NCBI GenBank assembly: GCA_025526995.1
Contig: JAHLKG010000004.1
Coordinates: forward strand, 806,001-870,000
Direction of reading: 5' to 3'
Source: Powellomyces hirtus
Lineage: Eukaryota > Chytridiomycota > Chytridiomycetes > Spizellomycetales > Powellomycetaceae
Length of the DNA stretch: 64,000 nucleotides
A model generated the notes under the pieces. The model was not told the DNA's origin, searched no databases, and worked only from the letters and a program-made list of their open reading frames with translations. Of this stretch, positions 1 to 10,352 are shown one piece after another. How positions within the stretch are numbered: the stretch's first letter is position 1; the number at the start of each line of letters is the position of its first letter. The translations under genes were made by a program, and so were the position numbers.

Positions 1-590
1 GTGGCGCAAACACGGTCAGACCAGCGCACAGAAGCGGCGCGGCAGAGACAGAGTCAATGGCATCCGGGATGGGGAAGGCAAGCTGGTGTCTGACGCGAAT
101 CCTGTCGGCATATCCGCCGTGGGTGATAGTGCCATCGGGCCTCTTGCTGTTGTAAGTCCACCACATCTTGGGGCAGAGCTGCTCGAAACCACTGTTGCAC
201 TCCCGGCATTCCTTTTCCAGGCACGCCCACTGCTGAGCTCCAACTCCGACACGCGTTCCGATGGTGATGCCGGTGACATTGTCGCCAGCGGCCACGCAAG
301 TTCCAACAATTTCGTGGCCGACAATCAAGGGGAAGTTGCCGCCGCTCCAGCCGCCGCAAGAGTCGATCGTGTGGATATCGCTTCCTGTCAGCCGTAGAGA
401 AAGCGTCAATAATGCGGTCACATACAGTTATGAAATCATGCGTGTTGGGTTCCTTACCACAGATTCCAGAGTGTGTGATGGCGATCTCGATGTCTTCGGG
501 CCCAAGGGGATTAGGAGTGTACGAGAAAGGCTTGAGGGTTTCGCCGGGGCCGTAGGCGGCGTGTCCATGGATTTGTTCGTCGACAGTCAT
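1..590 (-). CDS. Zinc-dependent alcohol dehydrogenase (NADP-type, cinnamyl-ADH-like), 3' end cut by window
   Basis: Medium-chain zinc alcohol dehydrogenase that would interconvert aldehydes and alcohols with NAD(P)H. Two exons are visible: 590-458 and 384-1, joined across a 73 bp GT...AG intron (457-385). The joint restores the family motif GICGSDIHT, where Cys is the catalytic zinc ligand. Exon 2 gives GHEIVG, with the His and Glu of the catalytic zinc site, and four closely spaced Cys (in CLEKECREC, then EQLC) of the structural zinc lobe. I place the start at the ATG of 590-588 because alignment to relatives begins there (HGHAAYGPGETLKP). An in-frame ATG at 716 would add 42 residues that look like UTR. 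The NADP-binding half lies beyond base 1. It is the nearest redox gene to the beta-lactone locus but is separated by a tRNA, so membership is doubtful. Confidence 0.85.
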
Positions 591-716
591 GATGATGTGT
601 TTATAGGTGGGATGTGCTAACGCGAGTGTGGGGGGGATCTCTGACCAGAAGCGGTCTTTATACACGCCGCGCTGCGGCTCTCTAATAATGTTGTGCATTT
701 GTAATCGCTTTGCCAT

Positions 717-1201
717 TTACGCGTTGGATGGTTTGGGCGCATCGGCTATTTCCTCCGCCCGCATCCCGACGATTCAGCGGCAGTGAAACTTTAAGCAAAA
801 TGGAATAAGAGGCCAATACCGAGTCGCACAGGGCGCTTTAGACTATTCCTTTTGGGTCGTACTAGGCAATTGGAACGCAGCACAAGACAAGTGAGGCTTG
901 TGAGGATGGGTTACGAAGTTGCCGTTTGTCACCAAGAGCGGCGTACAAAGTACTACAAACTGCGCCCGGATCTTCCGAGTTCACTCCAGTGTATTACAAT
1001 ACGCCGGTCTATATTTAGTAGGATATCGTTTGTCGTAAGGCCACCACTGCGTTCTGTGAAGTCGACGAGAGGTTGAGGGGATTATGACATGCCGTCCCGA
1101 TGTCTCGACCGCGAAGGCACTAGGCAAACAGCACCTGAAAACGTCTGGGGTATCGATAGTCGCGTACCCAGAACGGCAGAAAAAATATTTACATACACTG
1201 C
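717..1201. other. Intergenic, nothing recognised
   Basis: Upstream region of the alcohol dehydrogenase and downstream flank of the tRNA-Gln. Only short open frames without family features. It should hold the dehydrogenase promoter. A run of six A at 1180-1185 is the tRNA terminator, described separately. Confidence 0.5.
1180..1185 (-). terminator. Pol III terminator of tRNA-Gln
   Basis: Six T on the minus strand, 16 bases past the 3' end of the tRNA-Gln; a run of four or more T stops RNA polymerase III. Confidence 0.7.
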
Positions 1202-1273
1202 AGATCCCACTGAGATTCGAACTCAGGCTACCAGAGTCAAAACCTGGGGTCCTAACCACTAGACTATGGGATG
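1202..1273 (-). tRNA. tRNA-Gln (anticodon TTG)
   Basis: 72-nt cloverleaf on the minus strand. The anticodon stem CCAGG/TCTGG encloses loop TTTTGAC with anticodon TTG (reads CAA, Gln). The T arm is CTGAG-TTCGAAT-CTCAG, a perfect 5 bp stem. The D arm has GTC/GAC with AGTGGTTA. Acceptor pairs 2 to 7 are good (A-T, T-A, three C-G, A-T), but position 1 is C opposite C72, a mismatch unusual for a working tRNA. A Pol III terminator follows. No intron. Probably functional, with some doubt from the first pair. Confidence 0.85.
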
Positions 1274-1868
1274 GACGAGCGAGCGCTCGCCATGCAAAAC
1301 TCTACTTGCAACATTGTGAGACGCACTGACACAAAAGCTTCCTCCTTTCGTCGTTGCGTTAAAGAGACGGATCTGGGGCATCGTTGCTTTTTCGTCTGTC
1401 AGTTCGTGGTAGAACGGTGCCCGCGATTTGATCAACTCGCGCGGTGGAGTGCAGTCCATCATGATTTCCTTGTGCCTAGAACCTTGGGAAAAGCAGCTTT
1501 CACAATGTTGACTCATCCGCCGCATGGATTGGAGGGAACCTCAATAGCTTCGCAAATGTGGCTCTCACAAGCCTGGGGGGGGGGGGGCACGGTGCAAAGA
1601 TCATCCATATTGCGTGGAATCGGGCAACGCAAATGACATGATTGTGAGGTTGTAACACCAGCTTGTGTCATAACACCAGCAGTTTCATGTCATATTGGCG
1701 TTCCTTTGAGATTCCTGATCAAATCCAACATGTCATTGGCGGATCGGCTTAATAGTGCGGAGACATTGTCTGAGATCCCCAATCCGACCGTCTGCTAGCT
1801 GTGACAATCATTAGGCGGGTTCCCACCGTAACAACGTCATGTTTGCCCAATTAGAAAATCAACTTCGG
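1274..1868. other. Intergenic, no gene recognised; contains a G13 run
   Basis: No convincing coding frame. The region should contain the promoter of the SGNH hydrolase gene starting near 1869 and the 5' flank of the tRNA. It includes a 13-base G homopolymer at 1575-1587. Confidence 0.45.
1575..1587. repeat. Poly-G run (13 bases)
   Basis: Uninterrupted G13 on the plus strand. Length may be a sequencing-uncertain homopolymer. No associated gene. Confidence 0.8.
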
Positions 1869-3224
1869 ATGGCTTTTCGAAAGGTGAAATCAGTAGGCAG
1901 CAGGTTCATGCCAAAGTCCCAAGGAGCAGGTGTCTCATGCCTTCCGCCCCCCTCGACCCTGTAGCACGCCGCATCATTCAAAGACTGGATCTCTCTTCTT
2001 CTCCTGGTATCAGCATGTCTGCTTCCCAGTGCAGATGCTATTGGATTCTGCGTGACTACAATGACGAGCGACACGACCTGCGCGACGGTGTGCAGCGCCA
2101 GTACGAGTCTCACGACCTACATTCCAGGTGCCAGTGTCGGCGCCAATAGTACTATTCTGTTTGATCGAACGTCGGCGGCGGGAGAGGCCTGCTGTTGCGA
2201 GGCGAGGACGTTCCCTGCTGCTTTCCTCCGACCCCAGCGATCGAACGTTTTATTCTCGTCCTTGTCGATCACCTTAGGCGATCGGATCTGGAAGTCCGCT
2301 GAAGGAGGTATTGCAACAGATTCACAGAACAAGTGACCTGGTTGCTCACCATCTGGTGACTATAGAGAGAATCATCCCAAACGTCCGCGCTGTAGACTAC
2401 GCAAACAAAACGTTCTCCCTCAACTGCCTTTATACCGGATGGATTGCTTCGTCCATACAATGCGTACGACCCGGCAACACATTCCCTCCCATCCCTTCGA
2501 TCAAGGCCGGTTCCATTGCTCTGGTCGGAGACTCCATCACGCGTGTAAGAAGCGTAACAACTTACTTCTCAATATCCGCTTAGGATGTGGCTGACTCTGT
2601 CATGTGTTCTTTAGTACGCCGAAGCCCGCTCCCTCGCGGGCTGGGCAGTCAACCTTCGAGCAGCATATAAGGGCAAATATGACGTTATCAACGAAGGCAA
2701 CCCTGGTTGGACAACCACCGACTATTTGGCTGAACTCGGCCCGGTCCTCAAACGATATGTCTCACCAACGCTTATCACTCTCCTGCTGGGAACCAAGTAA
2801 GTCCGCCCAAAGTTTGCAACGCAAAATGTGTGATCTCCCGACCATTCTCCCCTCGTGCAGCGACGACGTGCAAAACTGGCCACTGGAGACCTACCGCGCG
2901 AACCTATACAAAATGGTCGCAACCGTCAAGTCCCTCCATCCTACAGCACGCTTCCTGCTGATGACCCCTCCTCCTCCACTCGCCTCCTTTGACCCAGCCA
3001 AAATGAACACATTCCGTCAAGCCATGCTTGATGTCGCCGTTGGGACCAACACCAATGTGCTAGACACCTGGAAAGTATTCCTTGGTCCGACAGCCGCCTA
3101 TAACGGAACCACCATGAGCTTCTATTTGGGAGACTTTGTGCATTTGAACCGCAATGGAAATGTGAAATTGTTGCAAGGACTGACGGAGTACATCGAGACA
3201 ACTTGGCCTGAGATTTCGCCATGA
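1869..3224 (+). CDS. Secreted SGNH/GDSL hydrolase (isoamyl-acetate-esterase-like), 5' end tentative
   Basis: Serine esterase/lipase-like enzyme of the SGNH fold, probably exported. Firm exons are 2366-2544, 2615-2796 and 2861-3224, with introns 2545-2614 and 2797-2860. They give block I ALVGDSIT (nucleophile Ser), block II NEGNPG, block III GTNDD, and block V DFVHLNRNG with the Asp and His of the triad. An upstream exon in frame from about 1983 to 2307 joins across intron 2308-2365. It begins with a hydrophobic stretch (SLLLLVSACLLPSADA) that looks like a signal peptide, then a Cys-rich N-terminal region. The ATG at 1869 is in frame but separated from this exon by a stop at 1962, so a further small intron (for example 1930-1983) would be needed. 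The first exon is therefore uncertain. It sits next to a putative beta-lactone locus; such products inhibit serine esterases. Confidence 0.72.
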
Positions 3225-3442
3225 GTAACGACGTGGAGACATACAAGGAGTTTACATTGGCGTACCGGTAGTCAACGGCGCGTTTCGCCGTGGCTTTTTT
3301 GGCCTCCGCTCTCCCCCGGCGTTTGCGCCACCGTATTCATAGAAAGACCCCCGCTCTCTGCTTTCCGTCGCTCTGACGCTTCGTGAGAGATATTTCATTC
3401 AAGTTGCATTCTTCACTCATCCCCCACCAGCAACCTGCAACA

Positions 3443-4504
3443 ATGTCTTCCTCCCCCCTCCGCACTCCCGCCGACGCGCCTGCCCTCCCATTCTCCCTGC
3501 ATGTCGCCGGCCACTGCACCGTGATGGAACGAGCCATGTTCAAAGGCGGCTCGTACTCGCACGTTGAGGTGCCGTCCTTGTTTGCTCTGATCAAGCATCC
3601 CAAGCACGGATATTGCTTGTACGACACGGGCTACTCGCAGGAAAACTTTCGTCAGACCGAAAAGTGGCCTGGGTCGGTGTACGGGTTCCTAGTGCCGATA
3701 ACTTGCAACAAAGGGGATTCAGCAAAAGAACAAATTGAAAAGGTCGGCGTCAAGGCTAAAGAAATCAACTATATCCGTGAGTGGTTTAATGTTGAGTGAT
3801 CTTTGAAAAGGAGTGAGATACCGAGCTTTCACTGAGGCCTTGCTATTCTAGTGATCTCGCACTTCCACGGTGATCACATTGGGGGATTGAAGGACTTTCC
3901 TAACGCGAAATTTGTATACTTCCGAGAATCACTCACCAAACTCGAGCGCATCGCACCGCTCCGTCAAACTTTGCACGGTTTCCTGCCCGGATTGATGCCC
4001 GATGACTTCCACCAACGCGCCATCGCATTGGAATTCCCCGAAACGCCTGCCGATGAAGCACTCCAACCTTCGACTGCCATTGGGACTCTTGTCGCGACTC
4101 CCGCTCCTTATGAACCGCTCGGTCCCGCTTGCATCGATTTGTTCGACGATGGTTCCATGCTGATTGTCTCGCTGCCAGGACACTGCACCGGTCAGATGGG
4201 CCTCATTGTACGCAACGCTCAGACTGATGTCGCAGGCGCGAAAAGAGGATCGGCTCAGTCGGCAAGTTTCCTTATGGTCGGTGACGCCTGCTGGGACTCT
4301 GTCACAATCGATACCCTCGCCTACCCCCACGAGATCACGTTCTGGGTCGTCCACATTGATCGCCCGGCATATTACCGGACAATCCAGAACCTAAACACTG
4401 TATCAAAGAGCGGAACCGTCAACATTGTGCCCGCTCACTGCAGGAAACTCGCGCGCACACTGCTTTCATCTCCTTGGCATGCTGGCCACCCGGCAAAATT
4501 GTAA
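3443..4504 (+). CDS. Metallo-beta-lactamase-fold hydrolase, N-acyl-homoserine-lactonase-like
   Basis: Predicted cytosolic two-metal hydrolase, 328 aa, related to quorum-quenching lactonases (AttM/AiiA type) that open lactone rings. Exons 3443-3776 and 3852-4504 are separated by a 75 bp intron (GTGAGT...TTCTAG). The splice restores LISHFHGDHIGG, giving metal ligands His115, His117, Asp119 and His120. Further ligands are seen in PGHCTG (His), VGDACWD (Asp) and PAHC (His). Start chosen at the ATG in context ACAATGTC; the frame is open further upstream but without an ATG. Same strand and only 218 bp downstream of the SGNH hydrolase, convergent with the OleD-like gene. In this setting it could hydrolyse a beta-lactone for self-protection or turnover. 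That role is inference; no OleB-type alpha/beta hydrolase is present. Confidence 0.87.
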
Positions 4505-4756
4505 ATCGTTGAGAAGCCGGTGGTCGAGACTTCTGCGATTAGAATCTGTAATAGCAACCACATAGACACACTTTTGGAGACTGCACACTTTTGCATAGCA
4601 CGATTAATATTATACCTCATTCCTCGACGACTAGCTCAGTGGTGGATTACTTATTGAGCGCAATTTGGCTGCCATATGTGTAGAAAAGGTGTCTGATGGA
4701 ATGATATTATGATAAAGATACATAGATAAATACAATGATTGTATGGGATTGAGCGA

Positions 4757-6019
4757 CTACAGGGTGTCAATTGCCAATCTTAGGCCTTCTTCGATAGAGA
4801 CGCGAGGTTTGTAGTTCAAATCTTTCTTGGCAGCCTCAATGTTCAAGGTAAGCGAGCGACCCAGCACACATGCCACATAACGTGTCAATGTGGGTTCGTT
4901 ACGAAGACGGAACACTCTCCAGAGAATCTCCATAAGTCGTCCAACACAGAATGCTACCCAAAACGGAACGTATCGCTTTTTCGGGCGCAGGCCGATGCGC
5001 TCCCCGATGCGGTCCAAAAGTGATACGACTCTTATTGGCTCTCCGTTTGTGATATTGTAGATTTTGCCTAAACATATGAATGTGAGATTCCGGATCTTTC
5101 GTCAGATTGCAGAAACACACATAAGAAACGTACCATTGACAGCATCGTCCCCAACTGTGGCGGCACACAGCAGAGAGTCGACCACGTTGCCAACAAATGT
5201 GATGTCGGTATACCCTTTGCCGCCGGCGACGAGAGGCAAGCTCCCTCCACGCATTCTGCTAACGAAGCGGGGGATCAGAGTCGTGTCTCCGGGACCAATG
5301 AGACCGCGAGGGCGGATGATGGCGGCTTTGTTCAACCCTTTGGACTTGAGCGCACTCAGGACAGCGTGCTCAGACATCTGAGGAGTGGTACGGCGTTGGA
5401 GTCGGCCATGAGAATCAATGACGATCAAACCAACTGTCAAGAGTTTCCATCACCCACCAGTTTTGTGCGAGAGTAGAAGTTGATTTGCTGCTTTAACGGC
5501 ATCGCCTGATCTTCAGTCAGATCCAGCCGGCTTCTCGTGCTCGTGTACACACTCGGGGTCGACACATGGACGAGCATGGCCACATTGTTGGCGATGCAAG
5601 CGTGGACGACATTCTCGGTGGCCGTGACGTTGGCGGCAACAAATTCTTCCCAACGACCCACAATCTCGCACTTGGCCGCACAGTGGAAGACTATTTCGGC
5701 TTGTCCGACTCCCGCTGTGGCCGCTTGTCGGTCCACGAGGTCCACTGCAATGAAAATGGCGCCGGCGTCCGCGAGCTTTTGGCCCTTTGTGCGGTTTCGT
5801 CCCAAGGCAACGACTTGAATGTCGGCCGGTGAGCAAGAGCGGGCGGAAGGGCCGATGGGATGGACCAGACCCTCCTCCAGCAGACGATTGACAACAAGAC
5901 TCCCTAAGCAAAGTTTCCCGAACGAACCCAGTTTGTAACTACGATAATACAATAAACATATCACACTGTGGGTGTTCATTACCTAAGAAACCCGTCGCTC
6001 CGGTTACCACCACCCGCAT
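4757..6019 (-). CDS. OleD-like NAD(P)-dependent 2-alkyl-3-oxoalkanoate reductase / 3-beta-HSD family SDR
   Basis: Extended short-chain dehydrogenase of the 3-beta-hydroxysteroid dehydrogenase family, 345 aa. Four exons: 6019-5983, 5903-5458, 5377-5134, 5067-4757; introns of 79, 80 and 66 bp, all GT...AG and phase-consistent. Rossmann motif TGATGFLG at residues 6-13; catalytic Tyr156 and Lys160 in YSRTK; also STPSVYT, RPRGLIGPGD and PRVSIEEGL. The last two, and the whole C-terminal layout (NEPTLTRYVACVLG), resemble bacterial OleD, which reduces 2-alkyl-3-ketoacids before beta-lactone closure, more than fungal Erg26. The alternative is a sterol C4-decarboxylase (Erg26/NSDHL). Neighbours favour the OleD/LstD role: OleC- and OleA-like genes lie within 10 kb. 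It is divergent from the NRPS gene and shares a 749 bp promoter interval with it. A hydrophobic stretch (PFWVAFCVGRLMEILW) suggests membrane association. Confidence 0.85.
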
Positions 6020-6125
6020 GTTCAAATGGGCACTCCGAGGGATGAGTCTACACGGGGATATGGGGTGGGTGTTTTGACACAATGCCTTTTCGCGAAGAAA
6101 GGCAAGCAGTCGTGCTCTTTCGTAG

Positions 6126-6155
6126 CATCATCATCATCATCATCATCATCATCAT
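6126..6155. repeat. (CAT)10 microsatellite
   Basis: Ten perfect CAT units in the divergent promoter interval; read from the other strand it is (ATG)10. Confidence 0.95.
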
Positions 6156-6540
6156 GATAACTTGCGGTAGTCTCTCCCGCCCCGCTCCTATGCGACACAA
6201 AAAGAGAGCAAAAACACAAAAAAGTTGGGAAAGCCCGTTGTGGCAACTGCGAGCCGGAGCCTTGGATGGGTGAAGCATAAAATTGCTTGCCCCGAGGCGA
6301 GGAAGAGCAAAACGGGAACGTGGGAAAGGGTTTGCCCGGGGGGACTCGGAAGGATGAAAATCATGAGAGCAAAAAGAAGAGTGATTCCTACATGATATCT
6401 ATCGATACAATTCCACAGACAGACGCAAATTCGTTGAATTTGATTGATGCGCGCGCCTCGTTTTGTGGTCGTTTATCTTTTACGCGCTTTCTCTCTCTCT
6501 CTCTTTCTTCGTCTTCTGGCTTGATTGATGATTGAAGGGT

Positions 6541-6592
6541 TGATGAAGATGATAATGATGATAATGATGAGAATGATGATGAGAATGAAGGA
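6541..6592. repeat. Imperfect GAT/AAT trinucleotide tract
   Basis: About 50 bp of tgatgaagatgataatgat-type repeats, purine-rich, about 180 bp upstream of the NRPS start codon. Confidence 0.7.
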
Positions 6593-6768
6593 TGGACGGA
6601 AGGTTTGGCACCGTGCCGCTCGGGGCCATAGTATTCTTATCATTGATCCCACGTTGCAGGCAGGCAGGCAGTCAACAGTAGTCGTGGTTGTGAAAGACTA
6701 GTAGCTTTCGCTCGTTTCGTAGTGTGAACAAAGGCAGGATTGTACAGTATAATCATATAGAACCCAAG

Positions 6769-9700
6769 ATGGCGACAGAAGCAAAGTTCGAAAGGGTGAT
6801 ATCGCCAAACGAAAAGGGTTATCTGGCCATTCGTTCACTTTCCCCACCGCTGGTCATTCAGTTTGTCTTTGCCGCCACGGTAGACTCGCCCGCCGTGGAT
6901 GTGCAACGACTGACGGAGGCGGTGGTGAGCGTCGGGCAGGTGATGCCAGGCACGAGGTTGCTGGCAAAGGGTGGAATGTGGATGGACTCTGGAATCGCCC
7001 CATCTGTGGTGCTCATTGACGAGAAGGTGGAGGTGGACAACGTGAACGCCGAGTGGACCAAACGCCCGTTGCATCCGAGACAGGGTCCCACCTGTGAAGT
7101 CTTGGTATTGACCGGTGAGTCCACACAGAGGTTTCCCTTTTGCGTCCACAGTCTCTGTCGCTGCTAAAAACGCGCTGCTCTTGTCCTCAACGCAGCGTCA
7201 AACTCTATCGTTTTCCGGGCGTTCCACGGCGTAACCGATGGGAAAGGTATAGAATTGTGGGCGAGGAATGTATTCCGCGCACTCCGCGGCGAAACCTTGG
7301 TACCTTGCGAAAGCCGCGAAACCGATTGGGAGCTGGTGCAGCGGATCATGCCAGTCGCTACGAAGGTCGGATCCATCAAACCGCAGGCAGCTGATATGGC
7401 CAGGGCACATGGCAAACCGCTTGCCAAAACGGGCAAGAAAAACGAAGAGTGTGGCACTGTATATGTCAAAAGAAGTATTACAGGCATGCACCCGGGATTG
7501 GTCGCGAAGATTGCCGCCATTCTTGCTGAAGACGATGGTGAGTTCTATCTCAATCGAATCCCCGACTTTACTACTTCCTTCCTGAACCGTGTTTCTACCA
7601 TAGTAAAAGGCAACACTCGGTACATGATCCCGGTTGACATGCGCAGGCACGATGCGACCCTAGCTAGTTCTTGCACTTCCAACCTCAGCATGCCAATCTT
7701 CATACAAGTCTCTGCGGGAACCCCTTGGCAGTCGGTCCAGTCCTCTCTCCTGACTCAGCTATCCCAGAAAGCCGAGCTCAAGCCCAGCGGCATGGAACCC
7801 CTGGCACAAAATATCCCTCGTCGGGTTTTCAAACACGCAGTTCGATTGTCAGAGGCAATGTCAAGACGGACCAATAAATATCTCGCCTCTGGATTTCTCA
7901 GCCATCTCGGACGGATGAACGTAAACGATTTTTCGGAAGGCGACGAGCAGGAGCGAAAGGGATGGAAATGCGCGTCTGTGTGGAGTCTCCCCACCTTGGC
8001 GGCAATGATTCCGTTGGCGTTGTGCATGGTGGAAGTCGCTGGAGGCGTACAACTGGTCGCTGCTGTGCAAAAGGATGAAGCGGGAAAGCGAGCAATCTGG
8101 TTGGAGAGCATCCTCGAAAAGGTTGCTACAGCCCTGGAACACATGAAAACTCCATTAAGGTCAAAGACTCCAGGAAGCGCACATGGATCTGAATCGGAGG
8201 GATCCACTCTTTTCGAGATTGAAACAACCCAACATGTTTGCCCCGTCATCGCGTCCCCGTATCCCGCCCCGAACGTCTCGGAAGACGCGACCGTAATATC
8301 GGAAATTGCCAAGCAATGCCGCGCGATCATCGAAGACACACCAGCTCTGGTTTACCGTTCTTCCAGTGTGACTGCCAACAGTGAGCAAAAGGAGCTCAGC
8401 AACCAATACGACACCCTGTCCTATCGCGACATGATGCGTCGTACTCGGTGCTTTGCTCACACGCTCAACGGATATCTCGGTCAGAAGGCCCAACGAAAAG
8501 CTCCCATCGCAATTCTCCTTCCTCGAACACCCACGGCCATCATCAGCATTCTCGCCACTTGGATGGCGGGCTCCCCATTCGTCCCCCTTGATCCTGAGCA
8601 TCCGGACGACCGCTTGCGTTTGATCATCGAAGATTCAGGGTGCGTAGCAGTTATCTCGAACCACATTGGAAAGGCTCGCCTTCAGAACATGGGCGTTCAG
8701 TCGGTGGTAGTGGATGCTGAGGAGGATATGCTCGCAATGGCGAATGAGGACGTGGATTTTGCACCGGCGGTTTCTCTGACTGGGGAAGATGTTGCCTACA
8801 TCATCTACGTGAGTTTTTTTGTCCTGTTTGATTGTAACATCTGTCTCTCTTCTCACTGTTCTCCCCCACTTCCTCCTCTTCCCAGACTTCGGGAACCACC
8901 GGGAAACCGAAGGGTGTCCTCTGCACTCATTCCAACGTCCTCTCCTATCTCTTGTCCGTTGCGCCGCTGTACACAAAGGGCGCCCCAAAGAGCTGTCGCT
9001 ACGTCCTCTTTACCCCATTGTCGTTCGATCTCAGCATCACATGTCTCCTCCTTCCGTTGTTGACAGGCGGCTCGATCGTCCTTATCGAAGAGTCAGGACT
9101 TCCTGGTGCAAGGCGAGCGCTTCAAGACCGTCCGTTGCATGGCGGCAACATCATCAAGCTCACCCCAACGCACCTGGATTTGGCTTTTGGACTGAATATT
9201 ATCGAGAACAACGTGTCGTGGCGGCTCGCGGTGGTGGGCGGTGAAGACTTGCAAATGTCCACTCTGCACAAAGCTCGATCAGTATTGGGGTCGGAAGTTG
9301 TGATAGTCAATGAGTACGGGCCAACTGAGTCGACAGTTGGGTGTGTCATTAAGGTGGTCAAACCTGACGACTATCCCAGGACCGGAGCTACTGCTCACCG
9401 TAGTGTCCCGATCGGTGTTCCAGTCGGTGGCAGCTCAGTACAACTTGTTGAGCCCAAAACATTGGATCTCGTGCGGTTAGGCCAACAAGGCGAGATTGTC
9501 ATTTTTGGCCCTCAGGTCGCGAAAGGCTACCTGGGACGAACGGCCGAAGCCTTTGTGGAAGTTGACGGACAACGCGGATACCGGACGGGTGATCTCGGTT
9601 CATGGGTAGTGGCTGACGGCACTGACGGCACTGCTGCTGATTGCGAACTGGTATGTCATGGCCGTGCGGATGGGCAGGTCAAGATCTCGGGTTTCAGAGT

Positions 9701-10352
9701 GGAGACGGGTGAAATCACCGCTGTGCTTCAAAAGTGGACCGTGGAAGACTTGAACCCGGAAGTCGCTGCTGCAGCACCAGGCACTGCTGTCCTCGCCCAA
9801 TGCGTGGTCGGATCATCCAAGCTCGACCGCAACGGCGCTTCAGAGACGGTGCTGGTTGCCTATGTCGTCCCATCTTCAACCCTTTCCGTGTCCTCGCCAC
9901 AGGTCAAATCGTACCTTCGCCGAAAGTTACCCAAGCACATGGTTCCCAGTGTGGTGATGGTCATGGCCGATATCCCCGTTACCCTCAACGGCAAGTTGGA
10001 CGTTTCCGCCATCCCCTTGACCATGGACGACGGCCCAGCCGACGCTACCACTCGCGACTACGCGTCCCTCACCTGCATCATCCGATCCATCTGGTCCTCG
10101 GTCCTCTGCATCCCCGTCACTGATGACATGCTACACACCTCTGATTTCCACGCCCTCGGCGGCGACTCGCTCTCCCTCCTCCGCATGCTGCAAATGGTTG
10201 AAGCCAAAGTCACGGACACGCGCGGGCCATTTCAGAAAGTCTTTTTTGAATTGTGCGTTGAACACGGCGTTCTGGAACACCCCTCGGTGGACCGCATATT
10301 GAAGGCTTTGGAAGTGTGTTTGGGTGGTGTGGATCTCGTTATCGAGAAGTAG
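6769..10352 (+). CDS. Single-module NRPS (condensation-adenylation-carrier), predicted Asn-activating
   Basis: One-module nonribosomal peptide synthetase, about 1119-1141 aa. Exons 6769-7114, 7196-8808 and 8886-10352 (introns 81 and 77 bp). A possible extra in-frame intron at 7538-7603 (GTGAGT...CATAG, 66 bp) would remove 22 residues. Domains in order: condensation/acyltransferase-like region with HGVTDG (HxxxDG, acceptor activation) near residue 125; adenylation domain with TSGTTGKPKG at 654-663, NEYGPTE, YRTGD and NGKLD; carrier domain with GGDSL (phosphopantetheine Ser). No thioesterase or reductase domain. Mapping to GrsA positions 235, 236, 239, 278, 299, 301, 322, 330, 331, 517 gives D-L-T-K-V-G-E-V-G-K, nine of ten matching the Asn code DLTKLGEVGK; Asp (DLTKVGHIGK) is the alternative. 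Role inferred: load Asn and esterify a hydroxyl of the lipid partner, as LstE does with Leu in lipstatin. Confidence 0.9.

Larger units (their letters stand above)
6020..6768. promoter_or_regulatory. Shared intergenic promoter of OleD-like reductase and NRPS
   Basis: 749 bp between two divergent start codons. It holds a perfect (CAT)10 microsatellite at 6126-6155 and an imperfect GATAAT-rich tract at 6541-6592. Head-to-head arrangement makes it the natural co-regulation point for reductase and NRPS. No specific transcription-factor site is claimed. Confidence 0.6.

Noticed and set aside
4757..6019. Plain sterol C4 dehydrogenase (Erg26) reading
   Set aside because: Same superfamily, but the C-terminal motifs and neighbouring OleC/OleA homologues fit OleD better. 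Kept as the stated alternative.
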